Below, one piece after another: positions 8,668-17,786 of a stretch of 64,000 nt of DNA. Position 1 is the first letter of the stretch. Every line of letters begins with the position of its first letter. The position numbers were made by a program, and so were the translations under genes. A model generated the notes under the pieces. The model worked only from the letters and a program-made list of their open reading frames with translations, was not told where the DNA came from and did not search any database. Source of the DNA: Fluviispira multicolorata (GTDB taxonomy: Bacteria > Bdellovibrionota_B > Oligoflexia > Silvanigrellales > Silvanigrellaceae); assembly GCF_009208585.1 (NCBI RefSeq), contig NZ_WFLN01000004.1, forward strand, positions 124,001-188,000, given 5' to 3'.

Positions 8668-8940
8668 ATGTTGAGTCATGAAGTAAAAGAGCGTATTGAA
8701 AATGGGATCGATGGGGCTGAATGCTTTGTCAATGAATTTTCTGGAGGAACTGACCATTATTCAGTCATAGTCATTTCAAATGTTTTCGAAGGGCAAGCCT
8801 CTTTAAAACGGCATAGAATGATTATGGATTTATTCAAGGACGAAGTTAACTCGGGCGAAGTTCATGCTTTGTCAATTAAAGCACTCACTCAAAAGCAATG
8901 GACAGATGAAAAACAGAAAAGTCTGTCTTCTCAACTCTAA
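8668..8940 (+). CDS. bolA: BolA family protein
   Basis: The 90-residue protein matches the BolA/IbaG fold throughout. It has the G-G-T-D-H-Y-S-V-I-V-I-S-N-V-F-E-G core, then S-L-K-R-H-R-M-I-M-D-L with the conserved His, and H-A-L-S-I-K-A-L-T. BolA proteins bind monothiol glutaredoxins and share a [2Fe-2S] cluster with them. The next gene encodes exactly such a glutaredoxin, which supports iron-sulfur trafficking or iron sensing as the role. The frame opens at a TTG at 8653, but GAGG at 8655-8658 is well spaced (9 bases) for the ATG at 8668. Confidence 0.92.
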   Translation: MLSHEVKERIENGIDGAECFVNEFSGGTDHYSVIVISNVFEGQASLKRHRMIMDLFKDEVNSGEVHALSIKALTQKQWTDEKQKSLSSQL

Positions 8941-8960
8941 AAAAATGAAGGAGAATCAAC

Positions 8961-9278
8961 TTGAATTCAACTTGGAAATCAAAAATTGAAAATGACGTTA
9001 AAAATAACGAAATCATGGTTTATATTCGTGGAACACCGCAAGCTCCTCGCTGCGGTTTTTCAGCACGTGTTGTGCGAGCACTAAGTGAACTGGGTTGTCC
9101 TTATGGATCTGAAGATATGGACAGCGATCCTGAACTTTGGGCAACATTAAAAGAAATAAATAATTGGCCAACATCTCCTCAAATTTTTGTGAAAGGAGAG
9201 TTTGTCGGTGGTTGTGATATTTTTATTGAAATGTATAAGTCTGGTGAACTTCACGAAAAACTTGGAATTCAGAAATAA
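8961..9278 (+). CDS. grxD: Monothiol glutaredoxin, Grx4 type
   Basis: The 105-residue protein carries the CGFS active site (P-R-C-G-F-S-A-R) of monothiol glutaredoxins, with the glutathione-binding W-P-T-S-P-Q-I-F and G-E-F-V-G-G-C-D-I motifs. It should bind a glutathione-ligated [2Fe-2S] cluster, alone or with BolA, and hand it to target apoproteins. Translation starts at TTG 8961, shown by AAGGAG at 8948-8953 seven bases upstream. It follows bolA by 20 bp and is closed by the terminator at 9319-9365. Confidence 0.95.
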   Translation: MNSTWKSKIENDVKNNEIMVYIRGTPQAPRCGFSARVVRALSELGCPYGSEDMDSDPELWATLKEINNWPTSPQIFVKGEFVGGCDIFIEMYKSGELHEKLGIQK

Positions 9279-9318
9279 TTAAAAATAATTGAATTTTTTA
9301 GTTCTTGGAGAGTTAGAA

Positions 9319-9365
9319 AACTCCTGATAGACTTCGCACTAGCGAATTTTCTCAGGAGTTTTTTG
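9319..9365 (+). terminator. Double-stem intrinsic terminator after grxD
   Basis: The outer stem AACTCCTGA (9319-9327) pairs with TCAGGAGTT (9352-9360). Inside it is a perfect inner hairpin TTCGC-ACTA-GCGAA (9333-9346). A T-run follows at once. The 3' arm carries AGGAG (9354-9358), which is also the ribosome site of the next gene. Confidence 0.75.
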
Positions 9366-9368
9366 TTT

Positions 9369-10754
9369 ATGTCATTAAGAACATTTATCAGAAGTTGTCA
9401 TTTACCAGTGTCCGTTGAAAAGGCTTTTCAGTGGCACGAAAGAATGGGGGCTCTTGAAAGAATGACTCCCCCGTGGATGCCAGTTGAAATTGTGAATCGT
9501 TTAGGTGGAATTCGGAATGACGATTTAATTTCTCTGAAAACGAAAGTTGCTTTTGCTTCATTAAAGTTTTCAATGCGTCACCAAAATTATATTGAAAATA
9601 AGCAATTTGAAGATATTCAAGTAAAAGGACCTTTTCAAAGTTGGAAGCACACCCATCTATTTGAGAAAATAGATGAAAAAAAATCAAAAATTATTGATAC
9701 AATTGAATACTCATTACCTTTAGATTCACTGCTCGGTATTTTTACAAAAAAATTTATTGAAGATAAATTAAATCGGTTGTTTACTTATAGACACCGCACT
9801 CTTAAAAATGATCTTTTTTTACACGAAAAATATTCACAAAAAAAATTAAAAATTTTAATTACAGGTTCAAGCGGACTTGTTGGAAGCAGTCTTGTTCCCT
9901 TCTTAAAAACAGGTGGGCACACTGTGCTTCGCCTTGTGCGGAGTACAGTTAGTTTAAATGAAAGTGATTGTATTTACTGGAACCCAATTGAAAAAAAATT
10001 TATAAATCCTGAATTACTAGACGATGTGCAAGCAGTCGTTCATTTGGCTGGAGAAAATATTGCTGCAGCTAAATGGAGCAATGAAAGAAAACAGATTTTA
10101 AAAGCAAGTCGCATTGATTTTACAAAAGATCTCTGCCAAGCCCTTTTGAAATTATCACATCCACCCAAAACATTTATTGCAGCATCTGGAATAGGTATTT
10201 TTGGTAGCCGTGATTATGATGATATTTTACATGAAGATTCTAAGCTGGGAGAAGGTTTTCTTGCTCAATTAGCTAAAGATTGGGAAGAGTCTTGTCTCGT
10301 TGCTGCTCATGCAGGTATGCGAGTTGTTAACTTAAGATTTGGTTCTATACTTTCTATGGGGGGAGGGGTGCTTAAAAAAATGCACACACCTTATAGACTT
10401 TATTTAGGTGGTGTTTTTGGTACTGGCAGACAGATGTTGTCCTGGATTTCAATTACCGATGTACTTGGTCTTATTTTGTTTTCATTGACCAATGAGAGTA
10501 TTGTTGGTGCTGTGAATGCAGTGGCTCCCCAAGCTGTGACCAATGAGCAGTTTTCTGACTTGCTTGCTCAGACCTTAGATAGACCCAGTTCTGTAAGAAT
10601 TCCTGAAATTGTTGTAGAAGCTTTATTTGGTGAAATGGGCAGGGAGCTCTTGTTGTCTGGGCAACATGCAAAGCCAATGAAAGCAACTAAAAATGGATAT
10701 GTATTTTTGCATGCCCATCTTCATGATGCGTTTACTTATTGCTTAGGAATTTAA
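9369..10754 (+). CDS. SRPBCC domain fused to TIGR01777-type NAD-dependent epimerase
   Basis: This 461-residue protein has two parts. Residues 1-150 look like a START/SRPBCC ligand-binding domain (cell-division-inhibitor SulA-like annotation in databases). Residues 155-460 are an extended SDR of the YfcH/TIGR01777 type. They hold the nucleotide-binding I-T-G-S-S-G-L-V-G, then V-V-H-L-A-G-E-N-I and A-A-S-G-I-G-I-F-G. The C-terminal DUF1731-like tail lies around R-I-P-E-I-V-V-E-A. Substrate is unknown. The ATG at 9369 is served by AGGAG lying in the terminator arm ten bases upstream. Confidence 0.85.
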   Translation: MSLRTFIRSCHLPVSVEKAFQWHERMGALERMTPPWMPVEIVNRLGGIRNDDLISLKTKVAFASLKFSMRHQNYIENKQFEDIQVKGPFQSWKHTHLFEKIDEKKSKIIDTIEYSLPLDSLLGIFTKKFIEDKLNRLFTYRHRTLKNDLFLHEKYSQKKLKILITGSSGLVGSSLVPFLKTGGHTVLRLVRSTVSLNESDCIYWNPIEKKFINPELLDDVQAVVHLAGENIAAAKWSNERKQILKASRIDFTKDLCQALLKLSHPPKTFIAASGIGIFGSRDYDDILHEDSKLGEGFLAQLAKDWEESCLVAAHAGMRVVNLRFGSILSMGGGVLKKMHTPYRLYLGGVFGTGRQMLSWISITDVLGLILFSLTNESIVGAVNAVAPQAVTNEQFSDLLAQTLDRPSSVRIPEIVVEALFGEMGRELLLSGQHAKPMKATKNGYVFLHAHLHDAFTYCLGI

Positions 10755-10813
10755 TTAAAATATTTTTTTAAATTCATCTTAAAATAATTTCCATTTTAAA
10801 AAATACAATCATT

Positions 10814-10856
10814 TTAAAAAAAGCCCTCGCTCTGTAAAGTAACAGAGCGAGGGCTT
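10814..10856 (-). terminator. Strong intrinsic terminator of the porin-like gene
   Basis: A perfect 15-bp stem, AAGCCCTCGCTCTGT (10821-10835) with ACAGAGCGAGGGCTT (10842-10856), has a 6-base loop. In the minus direction it runs straight into a T tract. It stands 27 bp after the porin-like stop codon and may also block read-through from the opposite side. Confidence 0.88.
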
Positions 10857-10882
10857 AGCAATTTTGCTATTCGTAATTAAAA

Positions 10883-12271
10883 TTAGAATGAGTACATAGC
10901 AGTGATGTATGAGCTTGCTGCATTTTTATTTATTTTATTTCTGCCTGTCCCGTCATAGAAAGCAACTTGATCAGCTGTTTTAAGGTCTGCAACGAGGGCA
11001 ACTTCAAAAGTATTAACTGCATAACCTACTGATGCTGCATATTGATTGAGCTTATAATTTGATCCATTTGCTTGATTTGCATAAAGGCTTTCTAAATAAG
11101 CATATGACACACCATAGGTAAGTCTATCGCCTTTTTGTAGCATACCTGTTAAATAGCCTCCAGTATCACCAGAAAGACCAACCCCAATTAGATTAGAGCT
11201 AGTAGAGTCATCAACCGCTACGGGTGCATAGCTGAAACCATCACCATTGGCAGTTGCATTATAAGTCGTGCCGGCTACTTCGCCTTCGTACCAAACTGAG
11301 ACACCATTGCTAGCAATAACGCCTTTGCTGCCAAAAATTGCGCTGTCATTGTAAAGCATTGAAGCTTCAATGTGCCTGACATCTCTAACTGTTTTTAAAG
11401 ATTCATCGTTGTTTTGTGATTTTGGAGAGTTAGCTTGTTCTCCGTAAAAAAACTGACCTGTAAGGCTTTTATCGTCATCAAAATTATAAGCAACTTTTGC
11501 ATTACCAGCAAAACCAACCGAACGACTGAAGGATTTGCTTCCCCAGTTTGTTTGAATTGTATTTGAAATATCGTCTACACCTTTAAAAGGTTCATTTGTG
11601 ATGTTTTGGGGCGAGAATGCTGAAATATTATTAAATAAACCTACACCAACTTCTGAAGTAAATTTTTTACCTAAAGTAATAGTTTCTTTAATGTAAGCAC
11701 CGTCTTGGCGGGCATAGCCGTTAGTAGCTATTGCCGCATCTGGAGCAGAGCTGTCAGCTCCACCAATACGAATACCACCCAAAGATAATGTGGTTAAAAA
11801 AGTATTTTCCCCACTTTTAATATTAAGTACATCTAAGTTAAGTTGAGCACGACGAATGGTGACTGCACCATCGCCTTGTGTTGAGCTAGTGCTTGATAAT
11901 GTTTTTGGTTGGTTGCCATTAAATTGAACTTCAAATTGCCCAGTGGCAATTCCGCCAGAAGCTTGAATGCCAAAGCGCACTTTACCAGCACTAAAGTCGG
12001 GAGCTGTATTGCGCGTGGAGTCATATAGATTTCCATTTAACTGAATAAGTCCATAGGCTTTTACTAAGTTTTCAGTTGGGTCTTTTTTAAGAACTTCTTT
12101 TTTAAGGGCATCAATTTGTTCTTGACTAATTAGTGAGCCACCAGTAGAAGGGCCTGTGTCCATTGCTACTTTTTCACCTTCATTTGTTACTGTGGTTTCT
12201 TGAGCAAAAGCAGTGCTTCCAACAAGAGATAGGGCAGATATTGTAAGGGTGCGTATAACTTTTCTTTTCAC
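10883..12271 (-). CDS. Outer-membrane porin-like beta-barrel protein
   Basis: The 462-residue product has a clear Sec signal peptide ending T-A-F-A-Q. A short coiled stretch follows, with I-D-A-L-K-K-E-V-L near residues 50-65, then a long region of alternating Gly/Ser/aromatic beta strands. The C-terminus is A-M-Y-S-F, ending in Phe as outer-membrane barrels recognised by BamA do. Family is not assigned; a general porin is the best guess. It starts at GTG with AGGAG six bases upstream. It is monocistronic, with a good promoter at 12364-12392 and a strong terminator, so it is probably highly expressed. Confidence 0.75.
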   Translation of the reverse strand: MKRKVIRTLTISALSLVGSTAFAQETTVTNEGEKVAMDTGPSTGGSLISQEQIDALKKEVLKKDPTENLVKAYGLIQLNGNLYDSTRNTAPDFSAGKVRFGIQASGGIATGQFEVQFNGNQPKTLSSTSSTQGDGAVTIRRAQLNLDVLNIKSGENTFLTTLSLGGIRIGGADSSAPDAAIATNGYARQDGAYIKETITLGKKFTSEVGVGLFNNISAFSPQNITNEPFKGVDDISNTIQTNWGSKSFSRSVGFAGNAKVAYNFDDDKSLTGQFFYGEQANSPKSQNNDESLKTVRDVRHIEASMLYNDSAIFGSKGVIASNGVSVWYEGEVAGTTYNATANGDGFSYAPVAVDDSTSSNLIGVGLSGDTGGYLTGMLQKGDRLTYGVSYAYLESLYANQANGSNYKLNQYAASVGYAVNTFEVALVADLKTADQVAFYDGTGRNKINKNAASSYITAMYSF

Positions 12272-12363
12272 AAAAAACTCCTTTTGCGAGAATAATTACA
12301 GATAACAGAGCAAATAAAACAATAATACTCATAGATAAAAAGGACAAATAACTCGATTTTCGC

Positions 12364-12392
12364 AAGATATGTGAATAGAGTAATCTTGTCAA
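12364..12392 (-). promoter_or_regulatory. Sigma70-type promoter of the porin-like gene
   Basis: On the minus strand TTGACA (12392-12387), a 17-base spacer and TATCTT (12369-12364) precede the GTG start by about 95 bases. Confidence 0.7.
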
Positions 12393-12478
12393 CTCAATAG
12401 CCAGTTTTTTCAGAATTGTTTAAATTTATTGCAATTATATTGAATATGTCTATTGAAATCAAAGGTAAATTAATTCTA

Positions 12479-13348
12479 TTAAGAAATATTAGAAGATTCA
12501 CGAATTATATTTTGTTGACGGCTTTTTTCGATCTTTTTTATAATGAATATAGACACTTCTACCATAAAATACATTGGTAAAGCTACAAGACACTGACTTA
12601 TAACCTCTGGTGGGGACAATATAGCACCAATAATAAAACAAGCAAGAAATGCAATTTTTCTATTTCTTATCAATGCTTCAGAAGGAAGAATACCTGCTAA
12701 ACCGAGCAGAGATAAAAAAACAGGAACTTCAAAAACAGCTGCGAAAATAAGCATGAGTGTTATCAAAGAGCTAAAGTAACTGTCATAAGTGATCATGATA
12801 GAAGCATACTTACTGCTCCAACTCAAAGCTTCTTTAAAAAAGTAGGGGATTATAAGAAAAAAACCAAAACACATTCCGCTGTAAAATAAAATAACGCTAG
12901 AGGTAAGTGAAAATAGAGCGAGATTTCTTTCTTTTGCATAGAGTGCAGGAGAAATAAATTTCCACATTTCTCGTACTAGAAAAGGGAGACTTGTGACAAA
13001 ACCAACAAGGAAACAAATTTTAAAGTTCATTGTCATAACTTCAAAAATTCCAATTGAAGATAAATTCTGCTGTATTCCTAGGTTTTGTGCATGCAAAAGA
13101 AAGCTGTCATAAGGTCGTTTTAAGAAAAAAATAATGTGTTCCATAAAAATAAAAGAAATTCCTGAGAAAGCAATGAGCCATATGGTTCCACGCAAAGCAT
13201 GTTTTCTCAGATCTTGAATATGTTCAAACAAAGTCATTTGCTCATTTTTATTTCCTGAAACTTCTTGTTCCCTTTTTGCTTTTCTTTGTAAAGCTGCGTT
13301 AAATGCACTCGAAATATATTGAATGGGTCTAAAACCAGTGCTCGCCAT
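12479..13348 (-). CDS. tatC: Sec-independent protein translocase TatC
   Basis: The product has about 289 residues and six transmembrane helices. The TatC entry motif M-T-L-F-E-H-I-Q-D-L-R comes after an unusual hydrophilic N-terminal extension of about 37 residues. F-L-V-R-E-M-W-K-F-I-S-P-A-L-Y-A-K-E-R is the conserved first periplasmic/second cytoplasmic loop region. TatC receives twin-arginine signal peptides; the flavoprotein at 43666-45543 has one. ATG 13348 begins 2 bases after the polA stop, with GGAGG inside polA, so translation is coupled. A TTG 21 bases upstream is an alternative. No tatA or tatB is in the window. Confidence 0.95.
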   Translation of the reverse strand: MASTGFRPIQYISSAFNAALQRKAKREQEVSGNKNEQMTLFEHIQDLRKHALRGTIWLIAFSGISFIFMEHIIFFLKRPYDSFLLHAQNLGIQQNLSSIGIFEVMTMNFKICFLVGFVTSLPFLVREMWKFISPALYAKERNLALFSLTSSVILFYSGMCFGFFLIIPYFFKEALSWSSKYASIMITYDSYFSSLITLMLIFAAVFEVPVFLSLLGLAGILPSEALIRNRKIAFLACFIIGAILSPPEVISQCLVALPMYFMVEVSIFIIKKIEKSRQQNIIRESSNIS

Positions 13349-13350
13349 TG

Positions 13351-16233
13351 CTACTTTGCCTCCAGCCAATTGTGACCTTGCCCTATATCAACAAGCATAG
13401 GAACTTTAAATATAACAGCATTTTCCATGGCCTCCTTAACAATTTTTTTCACCTCCGTATATTCGGAGTGAGGTCCATCGAAAACAAGTTCGTCATGTAC
13501 TTGCAAAACAATTTTAGTTTTTAATTGTTTTTTTGATATTTCTTTATGCACTGCGAGCATGCCAAGTTTCATAATATCTGCAGCCGTGCCTTGTATGGGA
13601 GAATTTATGGCCATATTTTCTGCGAGTTTTGCTTCAAGCGGATTTTTAGAAAGAATCGCTGGAATAGGGCGAATTCTTCCAAAATATGTGCTTACTTGAC
13701 CAGTGGAGTGTGCTTTTATTCTCTGTGCATCTAAATATTTTTTTACACCAGAAAAGTTTTCAAAATATTTTTCAATGAATTTTTTTGCATCGCTCAACGG
13801 TATTTTTTGCTCTTTTGCTAAGCGTTGTGCACCCATGCCATAGATAATTCCAAAGTTAATTGCTTTTGCTTTACCGCGTTCTTCAGAGGTAACATTTTCA
13901 GGACTTTTACCTAATATTTGGGCAGCTGTCTGTCTATGAATATCTGCACCTGATTGGAATGCGGCAAGCATATTTTTATCTTCTGACAAGTGGGCAAGAA
14001 CTCTAAGTTCAATTTGAGAATAGTCTGCAGAAATAATATTAAATTCAGAACTCGAAGCGCTAAAAGCGGCTCTTACTTTCTTTCCCCAATCGCTGCGGAC
14101 AGGAATGTTTTGCATATTTGGATCGGAGCTTGAGAGTCTTCCTGTTGCGGTTCCAATTTGATTAAAATGCGTGTGAACTCTTCCTGTGGAGTTTTTAATG
14201 AGCTTTGGGAGTACGAGAACATAAGTTGATAATAATTTTGATAGTTCTCTGTGTTGTTGAATAAATGCAACTATAGGGTGTTCTTCAAATTGTTCAAGTA
14301 CCTTTGCATCGGTTTTGTAACCCTGAGTCGTTCGTGCAAGTTTGCCTTTGTGTCCTAACTTTTCATGTACTTTGAGGTGATCAAAAAGAATATCACCAAG
14401 TTGTTTTGGACTTGTTAACTTAAATGGAAAACCAACTGTTTCAAATATTTCTTTTTCGATTGCGATTATTGACGTTTGAATTTCAGCTGCTAAACCACCT
14501 AAATACTCAGGGTTGATATGCACTCCATTTCTTTCCATCTCAGTTAAAAGAAGAAGTATAGGCATTTCAATATCAAAATATATTTTTTGTAAATCTGAAT
14601 TTTCTTTAAGTTTATTTTTGTATCTATACCACAGTCTGAATGTTGCATCGACATCTTCGCAAGCATAGTCAGAGAGATCTTTTAAAGGAACATCGAGCAT
14701 AGAAGATCGCCCTGTTTCTTTACCGATGAGAGCACTGGTCGGAATTTTTTGAAAGTCGAAGTGTTTTAATGTTAAAAAATCTAAACTAAAACCGCCTTCT
14801 GCAGGATTATACAACCAAGCTGCAACCATTGTGCAACAAGCAGGTGAGTTGCCGATTTCTATTCCAAAGTTCTTAAGCTGGTGAAGATCGAATTTTAAAT
14901 TGTGTGCAACGAGGGGAGCTTTACGTTTTTCAAAAGCATTTTTAAGCCCTTCAACGACATCTTTCACAGTGTATTCAGGTAAGTCTATTTCAGAGCTTAA
15001 AAGTGTGCCGCCGTGTAGGTGTGTGTTGTGCGCTGCTACATAATATGCAGTTCCTGTTTCAAAACAAAAAGACATGCCAATGGGAGCGTCTTCAAGAATA
15101 TCAAGACCTGTGGTTTCTGTGTCAAATGCAAAGAATTCGAGATTCGGATCCATTATTTTTTGGAAAACTTCATTCAATTCTTTTTTTGTAGTCACTAAAT
15201 GATAATTTTTTGTGTCCCAATCTTTAATATTATTTTTTGTTACTTTAGATTCTGCTTCTTTGCTCTCTGGCTTTAATTTTTGTTTTTTAGCAGCACTTTC
15301 ATCTTCGATTGAAAAAATATTAGTTTGTATTTTATCAGATTGTTCTTTTTTGTTCTCAACAAAAAGATTTCTCACAAGGCTGTGCATGCGAAGAGCTTCA
15401 AATTTTTCTTTTGCAAGTTTGTTACCTTTAAAAGTATCAAACGTGTATCTCAATGAGAGCTCTGAGATATTTAAAGGAACTTCAGTATTAATTGTAACAA
15501 GGTAACGAGAAAGCATTGCATCATCTTTATGATTTTCTAACGCAGTTTTTGCTCTTTTATTGGTTATCTTTTCAAGATTTTTATATATATTTTCGACTGA
15601 ATTATATTCTTGAACTAATTTAGCTGCCGTCTTTTCGCCTATTCCTTTAACTCCTGGAATATTATCTACGGCGTCACCCGCTAGGGCGAGAACTTCAATA
15701 ACTTTTTCAGGAGGAACTCCAAAATAATCTATGACTTTATCAATATTGACAATGTCATATTCATCACCCTTTTTTAATGAAAAAAGACTAATTTTATCGT
15801 TGATAATTTGCATGTAATCTTTATCAGAAGTGACTAAATACACTTCACCATAATGTTCAAAATACTTAGCAAGAGTTGCTGCAACATCGTCAGCTTCGAA
15901 GCCAGGAATGGCAAAAGAGGGGAGACCAATTTCTTTGAGTAAATTTTGAATAAGGATAATTTGTGGAATAATATCAGGTGGTGTCTCGCCTCGGTTCGCT
16001 TTATACAAGGGATAAACTTCATGGCGAAATGTTTTTTCTTTGAGATCCCAACAAACAGCAAAGTGTGTCGGATTTTGTTCTCTTAATATTTTTATAAAGA
16101 CTTTTAAAAATCCGTAGACTGCGCCAATTGGTTTGCCATCAGGAGAGGTCAATCTTGATCCCATTGCATAAAAGGAACGAAAAAGAAGTGACATTCCATC
16201 GATAATAAAAAAGCGTTGTGTTTGTTGTTCCAT
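13351..16233 (-). CDS. polA: DNA polymerase I
   Basis: The 960-residue enzyme has all three domains. The 5'-nuclease domain is at about 1-290, with the helix-hairpin-helix D-N-I-P-G-V-K-G-I-G-E-K. The 3'-5' exonuclease is at about 340-520, and the A-family polymerase at about 560-960. The exonuclease keeps its metal ligands in F-D-T-E-T-T-G-L, A-H-N-L-K-F-D and the Y-A-C-E-D-V-D motif, so proofreading should be active, unlike in Taq. Polymerase motifs A (A-D-Y-S-Q-I-E-L-R), B (K-A-I-N-F-G-I-I-Y-G) and C (Q-V-H-D-E-L-V) are intact. It fills gaps in repair and Okazaki processing. It lies between lysS (57 bp upstream) and tatC. Confidence 0.98.
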   Translation of the reverse strand: MEQQTQRFFIIDGMSLLFRSFYAMGSRLTSPDGKPIGAVYGFLKVFIKILREQNPTHFAVCWDLKEKTFRHEVYPLYKANRGETPPDIIPQIILIQNLLKEIGLPSFAIPGFEADDVAATLAKYFEHYGEVYLVTSDKDYMQIINDKISLFSLKKGDEYDIVNIDKVIDYFGVPPEKVIEVLALAGDAVDNIPGVKGIGEKTAAKLVQEYNSVENIYKNLEKITNKRAKTALENHKDDAMLSRYLVTINTEVPLNISELSLRYTFDTFKGNKLAKEKFEALRMHSLVRNLFVENKKEQSDKIQTNIFSIEDESAAKKQKLKPESKEAESKVTKNNIKDWDTKNYHLVTTKKELNEVFQKIMDPNLEFFAFDTETTGLDILEDAPIGMSFCFETGTAYYVAAHNTHLHGGTLLSSEIDLPEYTVKDVVEGLKNAFEKRKAPLVAHNLKFDLHQLKNFGIEIGNSPACCTMVAAWLYNPAEGGFSLDFLTLKHFDFQKIPTSALIGKETGRSSMLDVPLKDLSDYACEDVDATFRLWYRYKNKLKENSDLQKIYFDIEMPILLLLTEMERNGVHINPEYLGGLAAEIQTSIIAIEKEIFETVGFPFKLTSPKQLGDILFDHLKVHEKLGHKGKLARTTQGYKTDAKVLEQFEEHPIVAFIQQHRELSKLLSTYVLVLPKLIKNSTGRVHTHFNQIGTATGRLSSSDPNMQNIPVRSDWGKKVRAAFSASSSEFNIISADYSQIELRVLAHLSEDKNMLAAFQSGADIHRQTAAQILGKSPENVTSEERGKAKAINFGIIYGMGAQRLAKEQKIPLSDAKKFIEKYFENFSGVKKYLDAQRIKAHSTGQVSTYFGRIRPIPAILSKNPLEAKLAENMAINSPIQGTAADIMKLGMLAVHKEISKKQLKTKIVLQVHDELVFDGPHSEYTEVKKIVKEAMENAVIFKVPMLVDIGQGHNWLEAK

Positions 16234-16290
16234 GAGTTTTTCCTAGAAAATAAGCAAAAATGATTGAAGACAAAAAGGAAAACCAGTTAT

Positions 16291-17784
16291 TTATTTAACT
16301 GGTTTTTCGGGTGCTTTTTCTTCTTGGCTGTGTGAGTGGGGGCGAAGAAGTGGGAACAGAATGGTGTCCTTAATATTTTCGCAGCCACATAAAATCATGG
16401 TCAGTCTGTCAATCCCGATTCCAACTCCAGCTATTGGAGGGAAACCGTGCTCCATGGCAGTTAAATATTCTTCGTCAATTGGCATCGCTTCATCGTCCCC
16501 ATGCTCACGTGCCTGCATTTGTTCTTCAAAGCGTTCACGTTGATCCAGTGGGTCGACGAGCTCCGAATAAGCTTTTACAAGTTCTACGCCATTAACGAGA
16601 AATTGAAAGAAATCAACATAGTTTGAGTTTTTACTGTTTCTGCGTGCTAGGGGCGCCATTTCCACAGGATATTTTATAAGAAAGCAAGGTTGAATAAGCT
16701 TTGGCCTACTTACTTTTTTGTATAATGAGTCAACCATATTCGCCCAGCTTAAACTTTGAATATCATCATCAAGGCGGATGTTTTTTGCTTTAATTTGTTC
16801 AGAGAGCGATTCACGTGTTGTGTATTTTGTGATGTCAATTCCTGAATCTTTCTTAACCAGATCAGAATATTCATGGACAGGCCATTCACCCGAAAAGTCT
16901 ATTTCTTTTCCGCTAAGTGTTACTTTAACGCTGCCAAAAATTTTCTCGATTAAATCACGCATCATTCCTTCAACGAATTTGCGCATGGTGTCTGAATTCC
17001 AGTAAGAAGCATAAAACTCAAGCATAGTGAAGTCTTGTAAGTGAGTTGCAGAAATGCCTTCATTGCGAAAACTGCGAGCAAATTCAAATACTTTATCCAT
17101 TCCTGCGCCAATGCAGCGCTTTAAGTATGTTTCGCAGGCAATGCGCATGACACATTCAATGTCGAGAGCATTGTGATGAGTGAAAAAAGGACGTGCGAGG
17201 GCTCCAGATGGAGTTGTTTGCAATATAGGTGTTTCGACTTCTAAATAGCCGCTGTCTTCTAAATAACGACGGATTGTTTTGACGATTTCAAAACGCTTTT
17301 TGAATACATCACGTGACTCTTGATTCATAATTATGTCAAGATAGCGTTGGCGGTAACGTGTTTCAATGTCTTCAATTCCATGATATTTTTCAGGAAGTGT
17401 GCGTAAACATTTGTTTAGCAATTGCCAAGAGCCAACCCGCAGGGTGAGCTCTCCTGTTTTAGTAACAAACATTTCTCCTTCTGCACCAATGAAATCTCCA
17501 ATAGAAACATGGGCAACAAAGTTTTCAAAAACCTCAGGAGCATCTTCGGTTTTACGAACACAAATTTGAACTTTACCACTGAAATCATAAATATGAGCAA
17601 AAAGAATTTTACCCATTGTTCTCATTGCGACAATGCGACCTGCAGTGCTGATGCCTTTTGCCCCTTCTTTAAGAGATGCAACTTGCTCAACTGTATGAGT
17701 TTTATTGTAATAATCAGCAAGATTATTATTTTCGCGCTGCTCAAGAAATTTAGTTTTTTTAAGTTCAAATATATTGTCTGACAT
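16291..17784 (-). CDS. lysS: Lysyl-tRNA synthetase, class II
   Basis: The 497-residue enzyme has an N-terminal OB-fold anticodon-binding domain (about 50-150) and a class II catalytic core. Motif 2 is seen in F-E-F-A-R-S-F-R-N-E-G and motif 3 in G-I-G-I-D-R-L-T-M. R-Y-R-Q-R-Y-L-D marks the junction. It charges tRNA-Lys in the cytoplasm. ATG 17784 is chosen because AAGGA lies seven bases upstream; TTG at 17790 would leave almost no spacing. It starts 2 bases after the znuB stop, so it is apparently the first housekeeping gene read from the zinc operon. Confidence 0.97.
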   Translation of the reverse strand: MSDNIFELKKTKFLEQRENNNLADYYNKTHTVEQVASLKEGAKGISTAGRIVAMRTMGKILFAHIYDFSGKVQICVRKTEDAPEVFENFVAHVSIGDFIGAEGEMFVTKTGELTLRVGSWQLLNKCLRTLPEKYHGIEDIETRYRQRYLDIIMNQESRDVFKKRFEIVKTIRRYLEDSGYLEVETPILQTTPSGALARPFFTHHNALDIECVMRIACETYLKRCIGAGMDKVFEFARSFRNEGISATHLQDFTMLEFYASYWNSDTMRKFVEGMMRDLIEKIFGSVKVTLSGKEIDFSGEWPVHEYSDLVKKDSGIDITKYTTRESLSEQIKAKNIRLDDDIQSLSWANMVDSLYKKVSRPKLIQPCFLIKYPVEMAPLARRNSKNSNYVDFFQFLVNGVELVKAYSELVDPLDQRERFEEQMQAREHGDDEAMPIDEEYLTAMEHGFPPIAGVGIGIDRLTMILCGCENIKDTILFPLLRPHSHSQEEKAPEKPVK

Positions 17785-17786
17785 GT

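Noticed and set aside
13546..16061. Several long open frames opposite or within polA
   Set aside because: They are shadows of a gene with intact polymerase motifs, and their translations have no family features.
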